A stretch of DNA of 64,000 nucleotides from Cesiribacter sp. SM1. Its GTDB lineage: Bacteria; Bacteroidota; Bacteroidia; Cytophagales; Cyclobacteriaceae. Of this stretch, positions 44,837 through 55,077 are shown piece by piece. Where the stretch lies: assembly GCF_020178975.1 (NCBI RefSeq), contig NZ_JAHXBU010000092.1:453715-517714 (forward strand). Direction: 5' to 3'. The stretch's first letter is position 1; every line of letters starts with the position of its first letter. The notes beneath the pieces are model-generated. The model was not told the DNA's origin and ran no database searches. It saw only the letters and a program-made list of their open reading frames with translations. The position numbers and the translations under genes are program-made.

Positions 44837-46252
44837 TTACAGGGTTTTCAGGTATTCGATCACTGCTTTGCGTTCGGCATCGCTTAATTTATCACCGTAG
44901 GTGTGGCCGGCATTGCCATAGCCTGGCTTTGTGGTATTGTACACCAGTTTTCCCTTACTTTTAGTGGATTGCTTGTACTTCCAGCCTACCCGTTCAAAAT
45001 CATAGTCGTCACCATTTGCCTGAGCCGCAGCTGAGCGGTGCCAGCGTGTGGGGCGGCTTTCTGAGTTTAACAGGCTTTCCAGGTCAGGTACGGAACCGTT
45101 GTGTAAATAGGGAGCCGTAGCCCATACGCCATCCAGCGGTGGTGCAACATAGCCCAGGGAAGGCAACATTTGTGAGGGTGCACTGCTGGTTGCATACCAG
45201 CTGTTATTGTACCAGTTTACCAGGCCTGAATGCTTGTAAAAATACCTGGCATAATAAGGGTCGGTACCAATTTTCGAAAGTGGAATTATTTTATTGGGGT
45301 AGCTGCTTTTATCTCCATAGCTGCCGTGGCATTTTCCGCAGTTATCGGCAAATAATACCTTTCCCTCTATGGCCAGTGCTTTATTTATATTGCCAGGCCA
45401 TTTGGGAGGCTGCAATGAGGCAGCCCAGGCTACTACATCATGAAACTGGTTAAAGACTTTCCTGGCTTCGGTACTGTCTTTGATACCCAGCACAGAAGCC
45501 TGCATCAGCAGTTTTCTGAAGTCTCCCCTGCCCATGCCATTATAGTATAAAGCTCTTTTCTTATCTACATTCCAGAGCGGGGGTACATCAGCCACCGGCA
45601 CCGGTCCTGCTGCCATTGTAAAATTGGGTGCCTCCACATAAGTTAAATCAGCAGGATTTCTGTACATCACGCAGGCTTCCTCTATTCTGAACGCAGGATT
45701 AACTCCCTTGACCGGGGTAACAGCTTCCTGCTCTACAACCCGCAGGTACTGCCATACATCTGTAAAGGCTTTATGAGCATCAGTATCTTTCCCTAGCTTT
45801 TTAGCGGCAATGGCTGGCAGTAGTTTTGATGTTAAGCCAGGTTTATCAGTAAAATCGCCAGCAGTATTCCCCAGGCCGTAGGTGTACTCCCCCTGGAATG
45901 GCCCTCCATGGCAGGTAAAGCAATTCTTCTGCACAATCCAAACCTTACGCCGCTCGTCCAACACAAAATTGAACTCTGGTTCCAGCCTGCTGCGTGTAGC
46001 CTTTGTGTCAGCAGTATCAAGCTTTGCCTTAAAGTTTTTTGGCATCAGCTCCAGGGGATACCCGGAGCCAATGTAATTGGCATTCAGCAGATAGTTCAAG
46101 CCCTTTTCTGCATCGCCCGGGTAGTGAATTACAGCATCAGGCACAGCATGCACTACTTCTCCTTCTTCCGTAGCATGTTGCACCCAGCCGGGTCCTGAAC
46201 AACCCAGCATTACAAGCAGCACACCAAAACACCAGTAAAAACGCTCCATCAT
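44837..46252 (-). CDS. Di-heme cytochrome c lipoprotein (RoxA-like)
   Basis: 471 residues. Lipobox LVMLGC puts Cys18 as the lipidated residue. Two CxxCH heme sites are at NCFTCHGG (Cys111, His115) and NCGKCHGS (Cys305, His309). The C-terminal GYVAPPLDGVWATAPYLHNG motif is typical of di-heme peroxidase/RoxA-like proteins, which include rubber oxygenases and uncharacterised cytochromes. It is probably periplasmic-side and outer- or inner-membrane-anchored. The substrate or partner is unknown. Confidence 0.85.
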   Translation of the reverse strand: MMERFYWCFGVLLVMLGCSGPGWVQHATEEGEVVHAVPDAVIHYPGDAEKGLNYLLNANYIGSGYPLELMPKNFKAKLDTADTKATRSRLEPEFNFVLDERRKVWIVQKNCFTCHGGPFQGEYTYGLGNTAGDFTDKPGLTSKLLPAIAAKKLGKDTDAHKAFTDVWQYLRVVEQEAVTPVKGVNPAFRIEEACVMYRNPADLTYVEAPNFTMAAGPVPVADVPPLWNVDKKRALYYNGMGRGDFRKLLMQASVLGIKDSTEARKVFNQFHDVVAWAASLQPPKWPGNINKALAIEGKVLFADNCGKCHGSYGDKSSYPNKIIPLSKIGTDPYYARYFYKHSGLVNWYNNSWYATSSAPSQMLPSLGYVAPPLDGVWATAPYLHNGSVPDLESLLNSESRPTRWHRSAAAQANGDDYDFERVGWKYKQSTKSKGKLVYNTTKPGYGNAGHTYGDKLSDAERKAVIEYLKTL

Positions 46253-46556
46253 TTCACTAACATATTACAGTGATTTTCAATGAAACAAAGCCAAACAAAA
46301 ACTTAGAGGCTGGCTCATTTGCAATAACGGTAATCTTTCTATAGTTATATGCCATGCCTACTATTTTTACATTATTTGCACTCAATTGTAACATTTGTTA
46401 AGAAAAACACATATAAATTAAAGTAACCCTCTCTATTTTTTCAATTTTATCTTCCCTTGTTCAATTACTTGCTGAAGTAATATCTGGTTAAAAAGCACAG
46501 ATATCGCAACTTATTATTTCACCAAATTAGAATTAGAAAAATACCTACAAGGGAAT
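46253..46556. other. 304-nt A/T-rich gap between divergent lipoprotein genes
   Basis: No coding region. The only structure I see is a short 7-bp hairpin ATTACTT-GCTG-AAGTAAT at 46464-46481. It must contain the promoters for both flanking genes; no convincing TAnnTTTG pair was identified. Confidence 0.55.
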
Positions 46557-47537
46557 ATGGATACATTGAAAGAAACTTTACTCACCCTGATATTGCATCT
46601 TATTTTATTTATAAGCTTGTATGCATGTTCAGATGATAGTGCAATGGTTACACCCACGCCTCCTGACGATGCAGTAACACGCCAGCTGACTGAAAATGTA
46701 ATAGTTGTAGTTATTGATGGACCAAGGTTTTCAGAAACATGGGGCCTGCCCGGCCAATCGCATATTCCTTACATGTCGCAGAGATTAGCCCCAAAGGGCA
46801 CTTTCTTCTCTAACTTTCAGAATGAAGGCTACACCCTCACCCTACCAGGACACACAGCCATTTTAACTGGTAACTACGAACAAATAAGTAATGACGGCTC
46901 CCAGCATCCGTTAGCACCTTCAGTTTTACAACACTACCTGAAACAAACTGGTCTGGATTCAACCAAAGCAGCAATTATTTCCAGTAAAGCCAAACTAAAG
47001 GCACTTGCCGACACACAGCATAGCGAATGGAGCGGACGATTCCAGCCTATGAGTAATTGTGGTAACCATGGCCGCAACAGAAGTGATGCGGAAACCCTTC
47101 AGGAAGTATTGAATACCATAGATAATTACCAGCCTCACCTGATGATGGTACAATTTTCCGGACCAGATGCCAAAGGCCACGCCAATAACTGGCCAGGCTA
47201 CCTTTACAGTATTAAAGAAACAGACAGCCTAGTGTATGAGCTCTGGAATTACATTCAGCAACATGAGCAATACAAAGACAAAACAGCTCTACTTATAACA
47301 AACGACCATGGCAGGCATGCCGACGGGCATATAGATGGTTTTGTAAATCATGGAGACAGGTGTGAAAGCTGCAAGCATATAAGCCTATTGGCGATTGGCC
47401 CCGAATTCGATCACGATACAACTATCACCACCCATTATGAGCAAACAGAAATACCTGTAACCATTAGCAAGCTCCTGCGCTTCAACATGCAATCGCAGCA
47501 GAACAAAGCTATCAATCCCCTTCTCCGCCATTTGTAA
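46557..47537 (+). CDS. Alkaline-phosphatase-fold lipoprotein (sulfatase/phosphodiesterase-like)
   Basis: 326 residues. Leader ending in FISLYAC is a lipobox with Cys24. Metal-binding segments run in the family order: VIDGPRFSETWG, then the nucleophile region LTLPGHTAILTGN, then FSGPDAKGHANN, TNDHGRHADGH and NHGD. This is the alkaline phosphatase superfamily, which covers phosphatases, phosphodiesterases and sulfatases; no formylglycine C/SxPxR motif is seen, so an ordinary sulfatase is unlikely. It is divergent from the cytochrome gene and convergent with metG. Confidence 0.8.
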   Translation: MDTLKETLLTLILHLILFISLYACSDDSAMVTPTPPDDAVTRQLTENVIVVVIDGPRFSETWGLPGQSHIPYMSQRLAPKGTFFSNFQNEGYTLTLPGHTAILTGNYEQISNDGSQHPLAPSVLQHYLKQTGLDSTKAAIISSKAKLKALADTQHSEWSGRFQPMSNCGNHGRNRSDAETLQEVLNTIDNYQPHLMMVQFSGPDAKGHANNWPGYLYSIKETDSLVYELWNYIQQHEQYKDKTALLITNDHGRHADGHIDGFVNHGDRCESCKHISLLAIGPEFDHDTTITTHYEQTEIPVTISKLLRFNMQSQQNKAINPLLRHL

Positions 47538-47647
47538 GAATGTATAAGTATTTATTTGCAAATGCTCATTCTACGACATCTCTTAACTTAATAGTGCAGG
47601 CAAGGTTAAAGTTACATGAAGGTTAGAATATTGGTGATAAAACAATA

Positions 47648-47675
47648 GAAATGGCAACCCTGGGGCTGCCATTTC
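47648..47675. terminator. Bidirectional terminator before metG
   Basis: GAAATGGCA (47648-47656) pairs with TGCCATTTC (47667-47675), with an inner CCC/GGG stacking. It serves the phosphatase gene and the convergent metG. Confidence 0.75.
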
Positions 47676-47709
47676 TCATATAATTGAATGCTGAATATAA
47701 AACACCTGC

Positions 47710-49848
47710 TTAACTGATGGAAGAACCATTGTTTACTTTAGCTTCTGGCTTCACCAGCACCAGCTTTCCACTGGCATCTTCTGCCAGGAGCACCATTCCC
47801 TGAGATTCTTCTCCCATCATTGGTCTTGGGGCAAGGTTTACCAGTACCATTACCTGCTGGCCTACCAGCTGCTCTGGTTCAAAATGCTGGGCAATGCCAC
47901 TTAAAATTGTGCGCTGGTCAATACCTGTGTCAATCAGTAGCTTCAGCAGCTTTTTAGATTTTTTCATCTTTTCCGCCGAAAGTACAGTTCCCACACGCAG
48001 ATCCAGCTTAACAAAATCGTCGTACACAATTTCAGGCTTAGCTGGCGCAACTTCAGCTGCTGGTGCATTGCCGGCTTGCGCTAGTGCTGCTGCAGTACCC
48101 TCAGCCGCTCCTTCAGAGGCTGGAGTAGCCAATGTTCCTGCAGGAGCAGCAGCTGCTTCATTTGCTATTTTAGTGTTTTGCAGTTTTTGAATTTGTTCTT
48201 CCACAACGCTGTCTTCTATTTTCTGAAATAATAGTTCTGCCGGGTTAAGCTGTGCTCCTGCAGGTAACAGATCATCCCTGCCCGCCTCCTGCCAGCTCAG
48301 TAATGGCAACTGTAACATATTGCGGAGTTTTTCTGCAGTATGTGGCAGAAACGGAGCCGCAACAATGGTGAGGTTAGCAGCTATCTGCAGGCTCAGGTTC
48401 ATGATGGTTTTTACCCGCTCCGGATTTTCTTTGATAAGTTTCCAGGGCTCGGTGTCGGCCAGGTACTTATTACCCAGGCGGGCAAGCTCCATCATGGCGG
48501 CCAGGCCTTCCCTGAAACGGAAATTATCAAGCGCATCGGCTACTTTTCCGGGTAAAACCGACAATTGAGTGAGCACCTCTTTTTCAGCACTGTATATTTC
48601 CCCTCTTTCCGGCAGCTTACCTTCGTAATACTTATGAGTAAGGACCATAGCCCTGTTCACGAAGTTACCCAAAATGGCCACCAGCTCATTGTTGTTCTTC
48701 GCCTGAAAATCCTTCCAGGTAAAGTCATTGTCTTTGGTTTCTGGTGCATTTGCGGTAAGGGCATAACGCAGCACATCTTCCTTGCCTGTAAAAGCTTCCA
48801 GGTATTCGTGCAGCCACACGGCCCAGTTACGGGAGGTAGATATTTTATTGCCCTCAAGGTTCAGGAATTCATTGGCAGGCACGTTTTCAGGCAGGGTGTA
48901 TGCTCCATGTGCCTTCAGCATGGCCGGGAAAATAATACAGTGGAAAACTATATTATCTTTACCAATAAAATGAAGTAGCCTGGTATCCTCCTGCTGCCAG
49001 TAAGGCCGCCAGTCTTTACCATGGCGCTCTGCCCAATCTTTGGTTGCAGATATGTAACCGATAGGTGCATCAAACCATACATATAATACTTTTCCTTCTG
49101 CCTCCGGCAAAGGAACAGGCACTCCCCAGTCCAGGTCGCGGGTTACCGCCCGTGCCTGCAACCCCTGATCTATCCAGCTTTTGCACTGTCCGTATACATT
49201 GGGCTTCCACTCCTTATGGTCTTCCAGTATCCACTTACGCAGCCAGCCTTCAAAGTCCTGCAGGGGCAGGTACCAGTGCGTGGTGGTGCGCAGTACAGGT
49301 TTAGCCCCGCTTAACATGGAACGCGGATCGATCAGGTCTGAAGGACTCAGGCTGGTGCCGCATCGTTCACACTGGTCGCCATAAGCCTCGTTATAGCCGC
49401 AATTGGGGCAGGTACCTTTTATGTAACGGTCTGCCAGGAACTGGCTGGCCTGCTCATCGTAGTACTGCTCGCTTTCCTTTACCTCAAATACTCCTTTTTT
49501 GTGCAGATTGGTAAAGAACTCAGAGGCTGTCTGGTGATGTACGGGTGCCGAGGTGCGGGAGTACACATCGAAAGAAATACCAAACTGCTGAAATGAATCA
49601 CGGATGATGGCATGGTATTTATCCACCACCTCCTGGGGGCTTACCCCCTCCTTTTGTGCCCTGATGGTAATGGGTACCCCATGTTCATCGGAGCCGCATA
49701 CAAAGAGCACATCCTCTCCCTTGCTACGTAAGTAACGTACATATATATCTGCAGGCACATACACCCCCGCCAGGTGACCAATGTGCACCGGACCGTTGGC
49801 ATAGGGTAATGCAGCAGTAATAGTATGACGTTGGAATCTATTTGTCAT
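47710..49848 (-). CDS. metG: Methionyl-tRNA synthetase
   Basis: 712 residues from ATG 49848. HIGH motif PVHIGHLAG (His22, His25), four-Cys zinc knuckle CPNCG and CERCG, signature KISTS in place of KMSKS, and a C-terminal EMAP/tRNA-binding domain (about 605-700: [20 protein letters not shown]) after an unusually Ala/Pro/Glu-rich linker (about 570-600). The longer in-frame start adds MEKFLG, which is rejected because [11 protein letters not shown] is the usual beginning. Confidence 0.97.
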   Translation of the reverse strand: MTNRFQRHTITAALPYANGPVHIGHLAGVYVPADIYVRYLRSKGEDVLFVCGSDEHGVPITIRAQKEGVSPQEVVDKYHAIIRDSFQQFGISFDVYSRTSAPVHHQTASEFFTNLHKKGVFEVKESEQYYDEQASQFLADRYIKGTCPNCGYNEAYGDQCERCGTSLSPSDLIDPRSMLSGAKPVLRTTTHWYLPLQDFEGWLRKWILEDHKEWKPNVYGQCKSWIDQGLQARAVTRDLDWGVPVPLPEAEGKVLYVWFDAPIGYISATKDWAERHGKDWRPYWQQEDTRLLHFIGKDNIVFHCIIFPAMLKAHGAYTLPENVPANEFLNLEGNKISTSRNWAVWLHEYLEAFTGKEDVLRYALTANAPETKDNDFTWKDFQAKNNNELVAILGNFVNRAMVLTHKYYEGKLPERGEIYSAEKEVLTQLSVLPGKVADALDNFRFREGLAAMMELARLGNKYLADTEPWKLIKENPERVKTIMNLSLQIAANLTIVAAPFLPHTAEKLRNMLQLPLLSWQEAGRDDLLPAGAQLNPAELLFQKIEDSVVEEQIQKLQNTKIANEAAAAPAGTLATPASEGAAEGTAAALAQAGNAPAAEVAPAKPEIVYDDFVKLDLRVGTVLSAEKMKKSKKLLKLLIDTGIDQRTILSGIAQHFEPEQLVGQQVMVLVNLAPRPMMGEESQGMVLLAEDASGKLVLVKPEAKVNNGSSIS

Positions 49849-49919
49849 TCCTAAAAATTTTTCCAAAAGTATAAAAATATTAAAGGTCTGCCGCCGGAAA
49901 TGCTAAAAAAACAGACAGA

Positions 49920-52511
49920 CTAAATCCTTACAGGCTCTGGCGCGGGTATAAGATGCATTACTTCAGACTCTGGCAGCAGCACACTAAAGGTGGTCAGGCC
50001 ATCTTTGCGCTCCAGCTTTACATCTCCATTTAACTTGCGTACCGCCTTGCGCACCATGTACAGGCCTAAGCCCATGCCTGTGGATTTGGTAGAACCCTGG
50101 AAGAACATATCAAAAACTTTTTCCTGCAGGTTCTCGGCAATACCGGGACCATTATCCTGCACAGAGAAAGAAAGCTTGTTGCCATGAACCACCTTAGCAT
50201 TAACCACTATAAAAGGATTATGGTTATCGGCATAGGTGAGGCTGTTGTCCAGCAGGTTTAACAGAATAATGCTCAGCAGGTTTTTGTCTGAAAGAATTGA
50301 CAGGTTCTGTGGTATCTGGTTCTGGAAGGTAAATGCCTGCTTTTTATGCTGTGCCGGCATATCCTGAATAAGATTTTCCACAAAATCGTAAAAATAGATA
50401 TGCTCTATATTCAGCATGTGCTGATGAATGTTGTGCACCATGAGCAGGCGCATGAGCAGGTTATGCAGTTCGTTGGAAACCCTGTTGAGCAGATCAAAAT
50501 AGAAATGGGCCTGGGGGTCACTTGATTCAATCTTACCCAGGTTTATGATTCCCTGCATCCTGGCAATAGGGCCTCTTAAATCGTGCGATGCTTTATAGAT
50601 AAAGGTATCTAACTCTTCGTTGATCTGAGAGGTTTCCTGGTATGCCTTTTCACGCAGACTAACATCATTGGCAATGCTTAGCACAGATTCTATTTGACCC
50701 ATTTCATCTGTGAGCACTGAATGGCTCCATTCTACAAAAATAATGTCGCCATCTGCACGCTGGTACACCTGCTGAAAGCTGTGCTGCCTGGTTTGTAAAC
50801 CCACATGCCCCTGGCGAATACTTTCAAGGAAAGCCTGATGCTGCTCATCTTTCATGAAAGACAAATCCCTTGCCGGGGACCCCAGCACCTGCTGTGCCTT
50901 AAAGCCAAAGATCTTTTCTGCCTGCTCGGGCCAGCGCACCAGTGTTAGATTTTTACTCCACTCCAGCACCGCCAGTGGAGTGTTATTGATGTGGAATGAT
51001 AATTTACGATAGGTATCGGCCAGTGCACGGGTTCTTTCCCGGATTTTATCCTCTAACTGCTCGTTTACCAGCTGCAGTTCACTGTTGTAGTGTTCAATAA
51101 GCTTGTTTGCCTGCTGCAACTCAAGATTTTGATGCGTTATAGTCTGGTGCTGCTGCTCAATTTTATCTTTTTGTGCCCTGATTTCCTCGTGGCGCAGCAA
51201 CAACTGCCTGTGCGCTGTGCGCTCACTCCTGAACCTGCGTACATAAAAAACAGTGAAAACTGCCAGTAGGATCACCATGGGCACCGAGAAAAGCAGAATC
51301 AACTCCCGGGTCTTTAACTTGAGCGAGGTTTGTTCTGCTTCTTCCGTTAATACCTTGATTGTTTCTTCTTTCCTGGTCATATCCAGCTCTGCCTGTGCAA
51401 TAGCAAGCTGAGCTGCTCTTTCCTGGTTAAAGGAACTGTCTTTTAAGTTAATGATCTGGGTGTAGAGTAAGCCAAGGTTACCGGTTTTTCCCTGCTGATC
51501 AAAGGCTCGTGCCAGCCCGCTAAGCACCTCAATTTTTTTACTTACGTTCTCAATTGAATCAGCATATAAACTACCTTTCTTATAGTAGTATATTGCCGAA
51601 TCAGCTCTTCCCATCTGCATCCAGGCTTTACCCAGATAATTGTAGGTGTTGATGAGTCCCAGCTTATCGTCTTGTTCTTTCTTTATTTTTGCAGAGTTAT
51701 ACAAATAGGGCAATGCTTTCTCTGGCAATTTTTGCTCTATATAAATGCTGGCAAGGTTAGAAGAAGCATACGCAACTCCTGTTGGCCTTTCATTATCTTC
51801 ACTTAAAGCCTTGGCTTTCAGGTAAAATTCTTCTGCATTTTCAAACTCTCCCTGCTCCTGGGCCAAAATACCCAGGTTATTGTATACCTGGCCAATACCC
51901 AGGATGTTTTCCTGCTGCTGGTACAGCTCCAGCGCCTCCGTGAGGTACAGCTTTGATTGCTGGTATTGTTTAAGGTATCGGTAGATAATACCCAGGTTAT
52001 TCAGCAGCGTGGCTCTTTGTAGAGGAGAAAGAATGCTTCTGCCCAGGCTGTAGGCCCTGTTGTACTGCGATAATGCTTTTTCGTAATTGGCGGTTTTCAG
52101 ATAAACACCACCCAGATTATTGTGAATACGCACCACCATGCTACGGTCTCCTACCTGGTTGGCAAGCGAAAGGCCTCTGTGAAACCATTTGATTGCTTCG
52201 GCATATTCCCCTGCATCACTGTTCAGGTCGCCAACATTTTTCATGGCTTCGGCCATTTTCAGGCTGTCCAGAGCAACTGCCGCTGCCCGCAGCATCGAAT
52301 CGGCATACTGACGCGCCAGTGTAAGGTCTTCCCCCTTTATTTCTGCAACTTTATCCTTATAGTACTCAAAGTTCTGTGGTAGTTGCTTGCGGTCACCACC
52401 CTGTGCCTGCACGACAAAAGGGAAAGATGCAAACAACATACTCAGCCACAGCCAATGAGCTAAGGAGAATGTATTATTCAAACATGAAGAATTGATCTTC
52501 TGCTTCACCAT
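49920..52511 (-). CDS. TPR-PAS sensor histidine kinase
   Basis: 863 residues. Signal peptide, then about seven tetratricopeptide repeats (about 85-350) in the periplasm, one transmembrane helix (about 403-424), a coiled coil, PAS (about 505-620), HisKA with His643 in SHDLRGPIARM, and HATPase with NGPGIAENLQEKVFDMFF and GMGLGLYMVRKAV. Periplasmic TPRs suggest a protein ligand. No response regulator is adjacent, so its partner lies elsewhere. ATG 52511 preferred over GTG 52514. Confidence 0.9.
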   Translation of the reverse strand: MVKQKINSSCLNNTFSLAHWLWLSMLFASFPFVVQAQGGDRKQLPQNFEYYKDKVAEIKGEDLTLARQYADSMLRAAAVALDSLKMAEAMKNVGDLNSDAGEYAEAIKWFHRGLSLANQVGDRSMVVRIHNNLGGVYLKTANYEKALSQYNRAYSLGRSILSPLQRATLLNNLGIIYRYLKQYQQSKLYLTEALELYQQQENILGIGQVYNNLGILAQEQGEFENAEEFYLKAKALSEDNERPTGVAYASSNLASIYIEQKLPEKALPYLYNSAKIKKEQDDKLGLINTYNYLGKAWMQMGRADSAIYYYKKGSLYADSIENVSKKIEVLSGLARAFDQQGKTGNLGLLYTQIINLKDSSFNQERAAQLAIAQAELDMTRKEETIKVLTEEAEQTSLKLKTRELILLFSVPMVILLAVFTVFYVRRFRSERTAHRQLLLRHEEIRAQKDKIEQQHQTITHQNLELQQANKLIEHYNSELQLVNEQLEDKIRERTRALADTYRKLSFHINNTPLAVLEWSKNLTLVRWPEQAEKIFGFKAQQVLGSPARDLSFMKDEQHQAFLESIRQGHVGLQTRQHSFQQVYQRADGDIIFVEWSHSVLTDEMGQIESVLSIANDVSLREKAYQETSQINEELDTFIYKASHDLRGPIARMQGIINLGKIESSDPQAHFYFDLLNRVSNELHNLLMRLLMVHNIHQHMLNIEHIYFYDFVENLIQDMPAQHKKQAFTFQNQIPQNLSILSDKNLLSIILLNLLDNSLTYADNHNPFIVVNAKVVHGNKLSFSVQDNGPGIAENLQEKVFDMFFQGSTKSTGMGLGLYMVRKAVRKLNGDVKLERKDGLTTFSVLLPESEVMHLIPAPEPVRI

Positions 52512-52693
52512 CACAGAATTTGGAAATTAAAAGCTGCCAAAATAGGCTTATGAAGCTATAAAAATAAAAAAAATACAATGTCAGAAAGGGCTTATGTAAT
52601 GAAATTTGATATTTATGGCACAAATTGTTCAGATAATGTGTTTTACCTTATATTTCTAAGGCAAAGTGTGCTGTTAACACCAAAGATAATTTG

Positions 52694-52701
52694 TACCTTT
52701 G
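52694..52701 (+). promoter_or_regulatory. Candidate -7 element of typA
   Basis: TACCTTTG fits TAnnTTTG and lies 22 nt before the ATG. A clear -33 TTTG at the right spacing is not seen. Confidence 0.4.
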
Positions 52702-52722
52702 CGCCGCTATTCTAAAGCTACT

Positions 52723-54537
52723 ATGGTAAATTCTTCAATCCGCAATATTGCAATTATTGCGCACGTTGACCACGGAAAAACAACCTTGGTTGATAAAATC
52801 ATCCATTATTCACACCTGTTCCGCGACAATCAGGAAAGCGGAGAGTTGATTCTGGATAACAACGACCTTGAGCGTGAACGTGGAATTACAATTCTTTCCA
52901 AGAATGTTTCCGTTACATACAAGGGAGTTAAAATCAATATTATCGATACTCCCGGTCACGCCGACTTTGGTGGTGAAGTAGAGCGGGTATTGAAAATGTC
53001 TGACGGTGTTTTGTTGCTGGTGGATGCTTTCGAGGGCACCATGCCACAAACACGCTTTGTACTAAGCAAAGCCCTTGGTTTAGGTTTGAAACCTGTTGTT
53101 ATTGTTAATAAAGTTGATAAACCAAACTGCCGCCCCGATGAGGTGCACGAAGAGGTTTTCGACCTGATGTTTAACCTGGATGCTACTGAAGAGCAGCTGG
53201 AGTTTAAAACACTTTACGGCTCAGGCAAAAATGGCTGGTTCTCCCGCGACTGGCGTGAGCCTTCTAACGATATCACGCCGCTGCTGGATACCATCCTGGA
53301 AGAAATTCCTGCCCCTCCTATCCGCGAGGGTGTACCTCAAATGCAGATCACTTCGCTGGACTACAATGCCTTTGTTGGCCGTATTGCCATTGGCAGGGTA
53401 TACCAGGGAACCCTTAAAGAAGGTGCACAGCTGGCCTTAACCAAAAAAGACGGTTCTGTTAAGAAGACCAAAGTTAAAGAACTGATGATTTTTGAAGGCC
53501 TTGGCCGTCAGAAAGTTTCCGAAGTTCCATGTGGTGATATTTGTGCTGTTGTAGGCCTTGAGGCTTTTGAAATTGGTGATACCCTTACCAGTGCTGAAAA
53601 TCCTGAAGCCCTGCCGCGTATTGCTATCGATGAGCCTACCATGAGTATGCTCTTCACAATTAACAACTCTCCTTTCTTTGGCAAAGAGGGTAAGTTTGTA
53701 ACATCACGCCACCTGCGCGACCGCCTTTTCAAAGAAACGGAAAAGAACCTGGCCCTTCGCATTGAAGAGACTGACACGGAAGATAAATTCCTGGTGTATG
53801 GCCGTGGTGTACTTCACTTGAGTGTACTGATTGAAACCATGCGCCGCGAAGGTTATGAGCTGCAGGTAGGTCAGCCTCAGGTGCTTTTCCGTATGATCGA
53901 TGGCCAGCGCCATGAGCCAATTGAACTCCTGGTAGTGGATGTACCTGAAACAAGTGCCGGTAAGGTAATTGAACTGGTAACCCAGCGTAAAGGTGAGCTT
54001 AAGATCATGGAACCTAAAGGCGATTTACAGCACCTTGAGTTTGAGATTCCTGCCCGTGGTATTATTGGCCTGCGTAACAATGTGCTTACTGCTACCAGCG
54101 GTGAGGCCATCATGACGCACCGCTTCAAGGAGTACCAACCATATAAAGGCAGCATTCCGGAGCGTTCTAACGGTTCGCTCATTAGCTCAGAAACAGGCAA
54201 AGGCACCGCTTACGCCATTGATAAGCTGCAGGACCGCGGTACTTTCTTTGTTGATCCGGGCGAGGAAGTATACATTGGCCAGGTAATTGGCGAAAACAGC
54301 CGCGAAAACGACCTGGTTGTGAACATACAGAAAGGTAAAAAACTTACCAACGTACGTGCATCTGGTACTGACGACAGTGCGAAGATCGTTCCAAAGAAAA
54401 ACTTCTCTCTTGAGGAAGCCCTGGAATACATTCAGAAAGATGAGTACGTAGAGGTAACCCCTAAGGCTATCCGTATGCGTAAGATATACCTGGATGAGAA
54501 CGAGCGTAAGCGTTACGCCAGCAAGTTTGCTGATTAA
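52723..54537 (+). CDS. typA: Ribosome-associated GTPase TypA/BipA
   Basis: 604 residues from ATG 52723, whose MVNSSIRNIAIIAHVDHGKT start is the family N-terminus; the upstream in-frame extension is rejected. G motifs AHVDHGKT, DTPGHADF and NKVDKP are followed by EF-Tu-like domains and the BipA-specific C-terminal domain. It assists ribosome assembly and stress translation. It has its own promoter and terminator. Confidence 0.96.
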   Translation: MVNSSIRNIAIIAHVDHGKTTLVDKIIHYSHLFRDNQESGELILDNNDLERERGITILSKNVSVTYKGVKINIIDTPGHADFGGEVERVLKMSDGVLLLVDAFEGTMPQTRFVLSKALGLGLKPVVIVNKVDKPNCRPDEVHEEVFDLMFNLDATEEQLEFKTLYGSGKNGWFSRDWREPSNDITPLLDTILEEIPAPPIREGVPQMQITSLDYNAFVGRIAIGRVYQGTLKEGAQLALTKKDGSVKKTKVKELMIFEGLGRQKVSEVPCGDICAVVGLEAFEIGDTLTSAENPEALPRIAIDEPTMSMLFTINNSPFFGKEGKFVTSRHLRDRLFKETEKNLALRIEETDTEDKFLVYGRGVLHLSVLIETMRREGYELQVGQPQVLFRMIDGQRHEPIELLVVDVPETSAGKVIELVTQRKGELKIMEPKGDLQHLEFEIPARGIIGLRNNVLTATSGEAIMTHRFKEYQPYKGSIPERSNGSLISSETGKGTAYAIDKLQDRGTFFVDPGEEVYIGQVIGENSRENDLVVNIQKGKKLTNVRASGTDDSAKIVPKKNFSLEEALEYIQKDEYVEVTPKAIRMRKIYLDENERKRYASKFAD

Positions 54538-54573
54538 GCAGTACTCATTCAGTAAATAAGCAATATTCAATCA

Positions 54574-54605
54574 AAAAGCCGCTACTATTAACAGTAGCGG
54601 CTTTT
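54574..54605 (+). terminator. Terminator of typA
   Basis: Perfect 13-bp stem AAAAGCCGCTACT (54574-54586) and AGTAGCGGCTTTT (54593-54605), followed by a T-rich run. Confidence 0.9.
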
Positions 54606-54638
54606 CTGTTTTTTACTTCTGATGTAACGATCCAGCGT

Positions 54639-54719
54639 CTAACTGGATGGGGCTCCTTCAATCCATACCTTGTCTGGTGTTACTTTACCATGCTCAAGCT
54701 GTTTTTTTTGCAAATTCAT
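54639..54719 (-). CDS. Candidate 26-residue peptide gene (speculative)
   Basis: Minus-strand ATG 54719 to TAG gives MNLQKKQLEHGKVTPDKV followed by WIEGAPSS. An A/T-rich leader and a dyad at 54721-54766 precede it, which is the sole reason to list it. No family recognised. It may be chance. Confidence 0.25.
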   Translation of the reverse strand: MNLQKKQLEHGKVTPDKVWIEGAPSS

Positions 54720-54720
54720 A

Positions 54721-54766
54721 TTAATTAATTGACGTACCAACATTACCTGTACGTCAGCTTAATTAA
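54721..54766. repeat. Extended dyad in the typA-PPTase gap
   Basis: TTAATTAA (54721-54728), TGACGTAC (54730-54737), 11 nt, GTACGTCA (54749-54756), TTAATTAA (54759-54766). The inner 8-bp arms are perfect complements, and the outer repeats extend the symmetry. It looks like an operator or a recognition site for a dimer, with no T-run as in a terminator. Confidence 0.8.
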
Positions 54767-54849
54767 GAAATAATAAATTCTAAAAATGGGGCACCTGCAT
54801 AAAAACATTGTGCCTGAAATTAAATTATATTACTGTATGAAGTGCTTTG

Positions 54850-54903
54850 TTAGGCTGGTTCTTTTGCATCCAGAAGCATTTGTGGGCGTTTGATTGTTTT
54901 CAT
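54850..54903 (-). CDS. Candidate 17-residue peptide gene (speculative)
   Basis: ATG 54903, after GAATAATTAATAAA, reads MKTIKRPQMLLDAKEPA and a TAA stop. A longer in-frame reading to 55038 also exists (62 residues). Nothing is known; coding status is uncertain. It sits in the 540-nt gap between typA and the PPTase, which otherwise holds only the terminator and the dyad. Confidence 0.2.
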   Translation of the reverse strand: MKTIKRPQMLLDAKEPA

Positions 54904-55077
54904 TTTATTAATTATTCTACAGCAATAGCTAAGATTTTTTAACGGCCATCCAGGGTCACTTTTATAATTCCTGCTCTTGTTCCAAAGCAACCATTCTGAT
55001 TTGTTACTACTCCTCTGTTCTCTCTCTCTCATCTCCACCGGAATAACTTTTTACCGTAACGAGACCATTTTTTCTTC

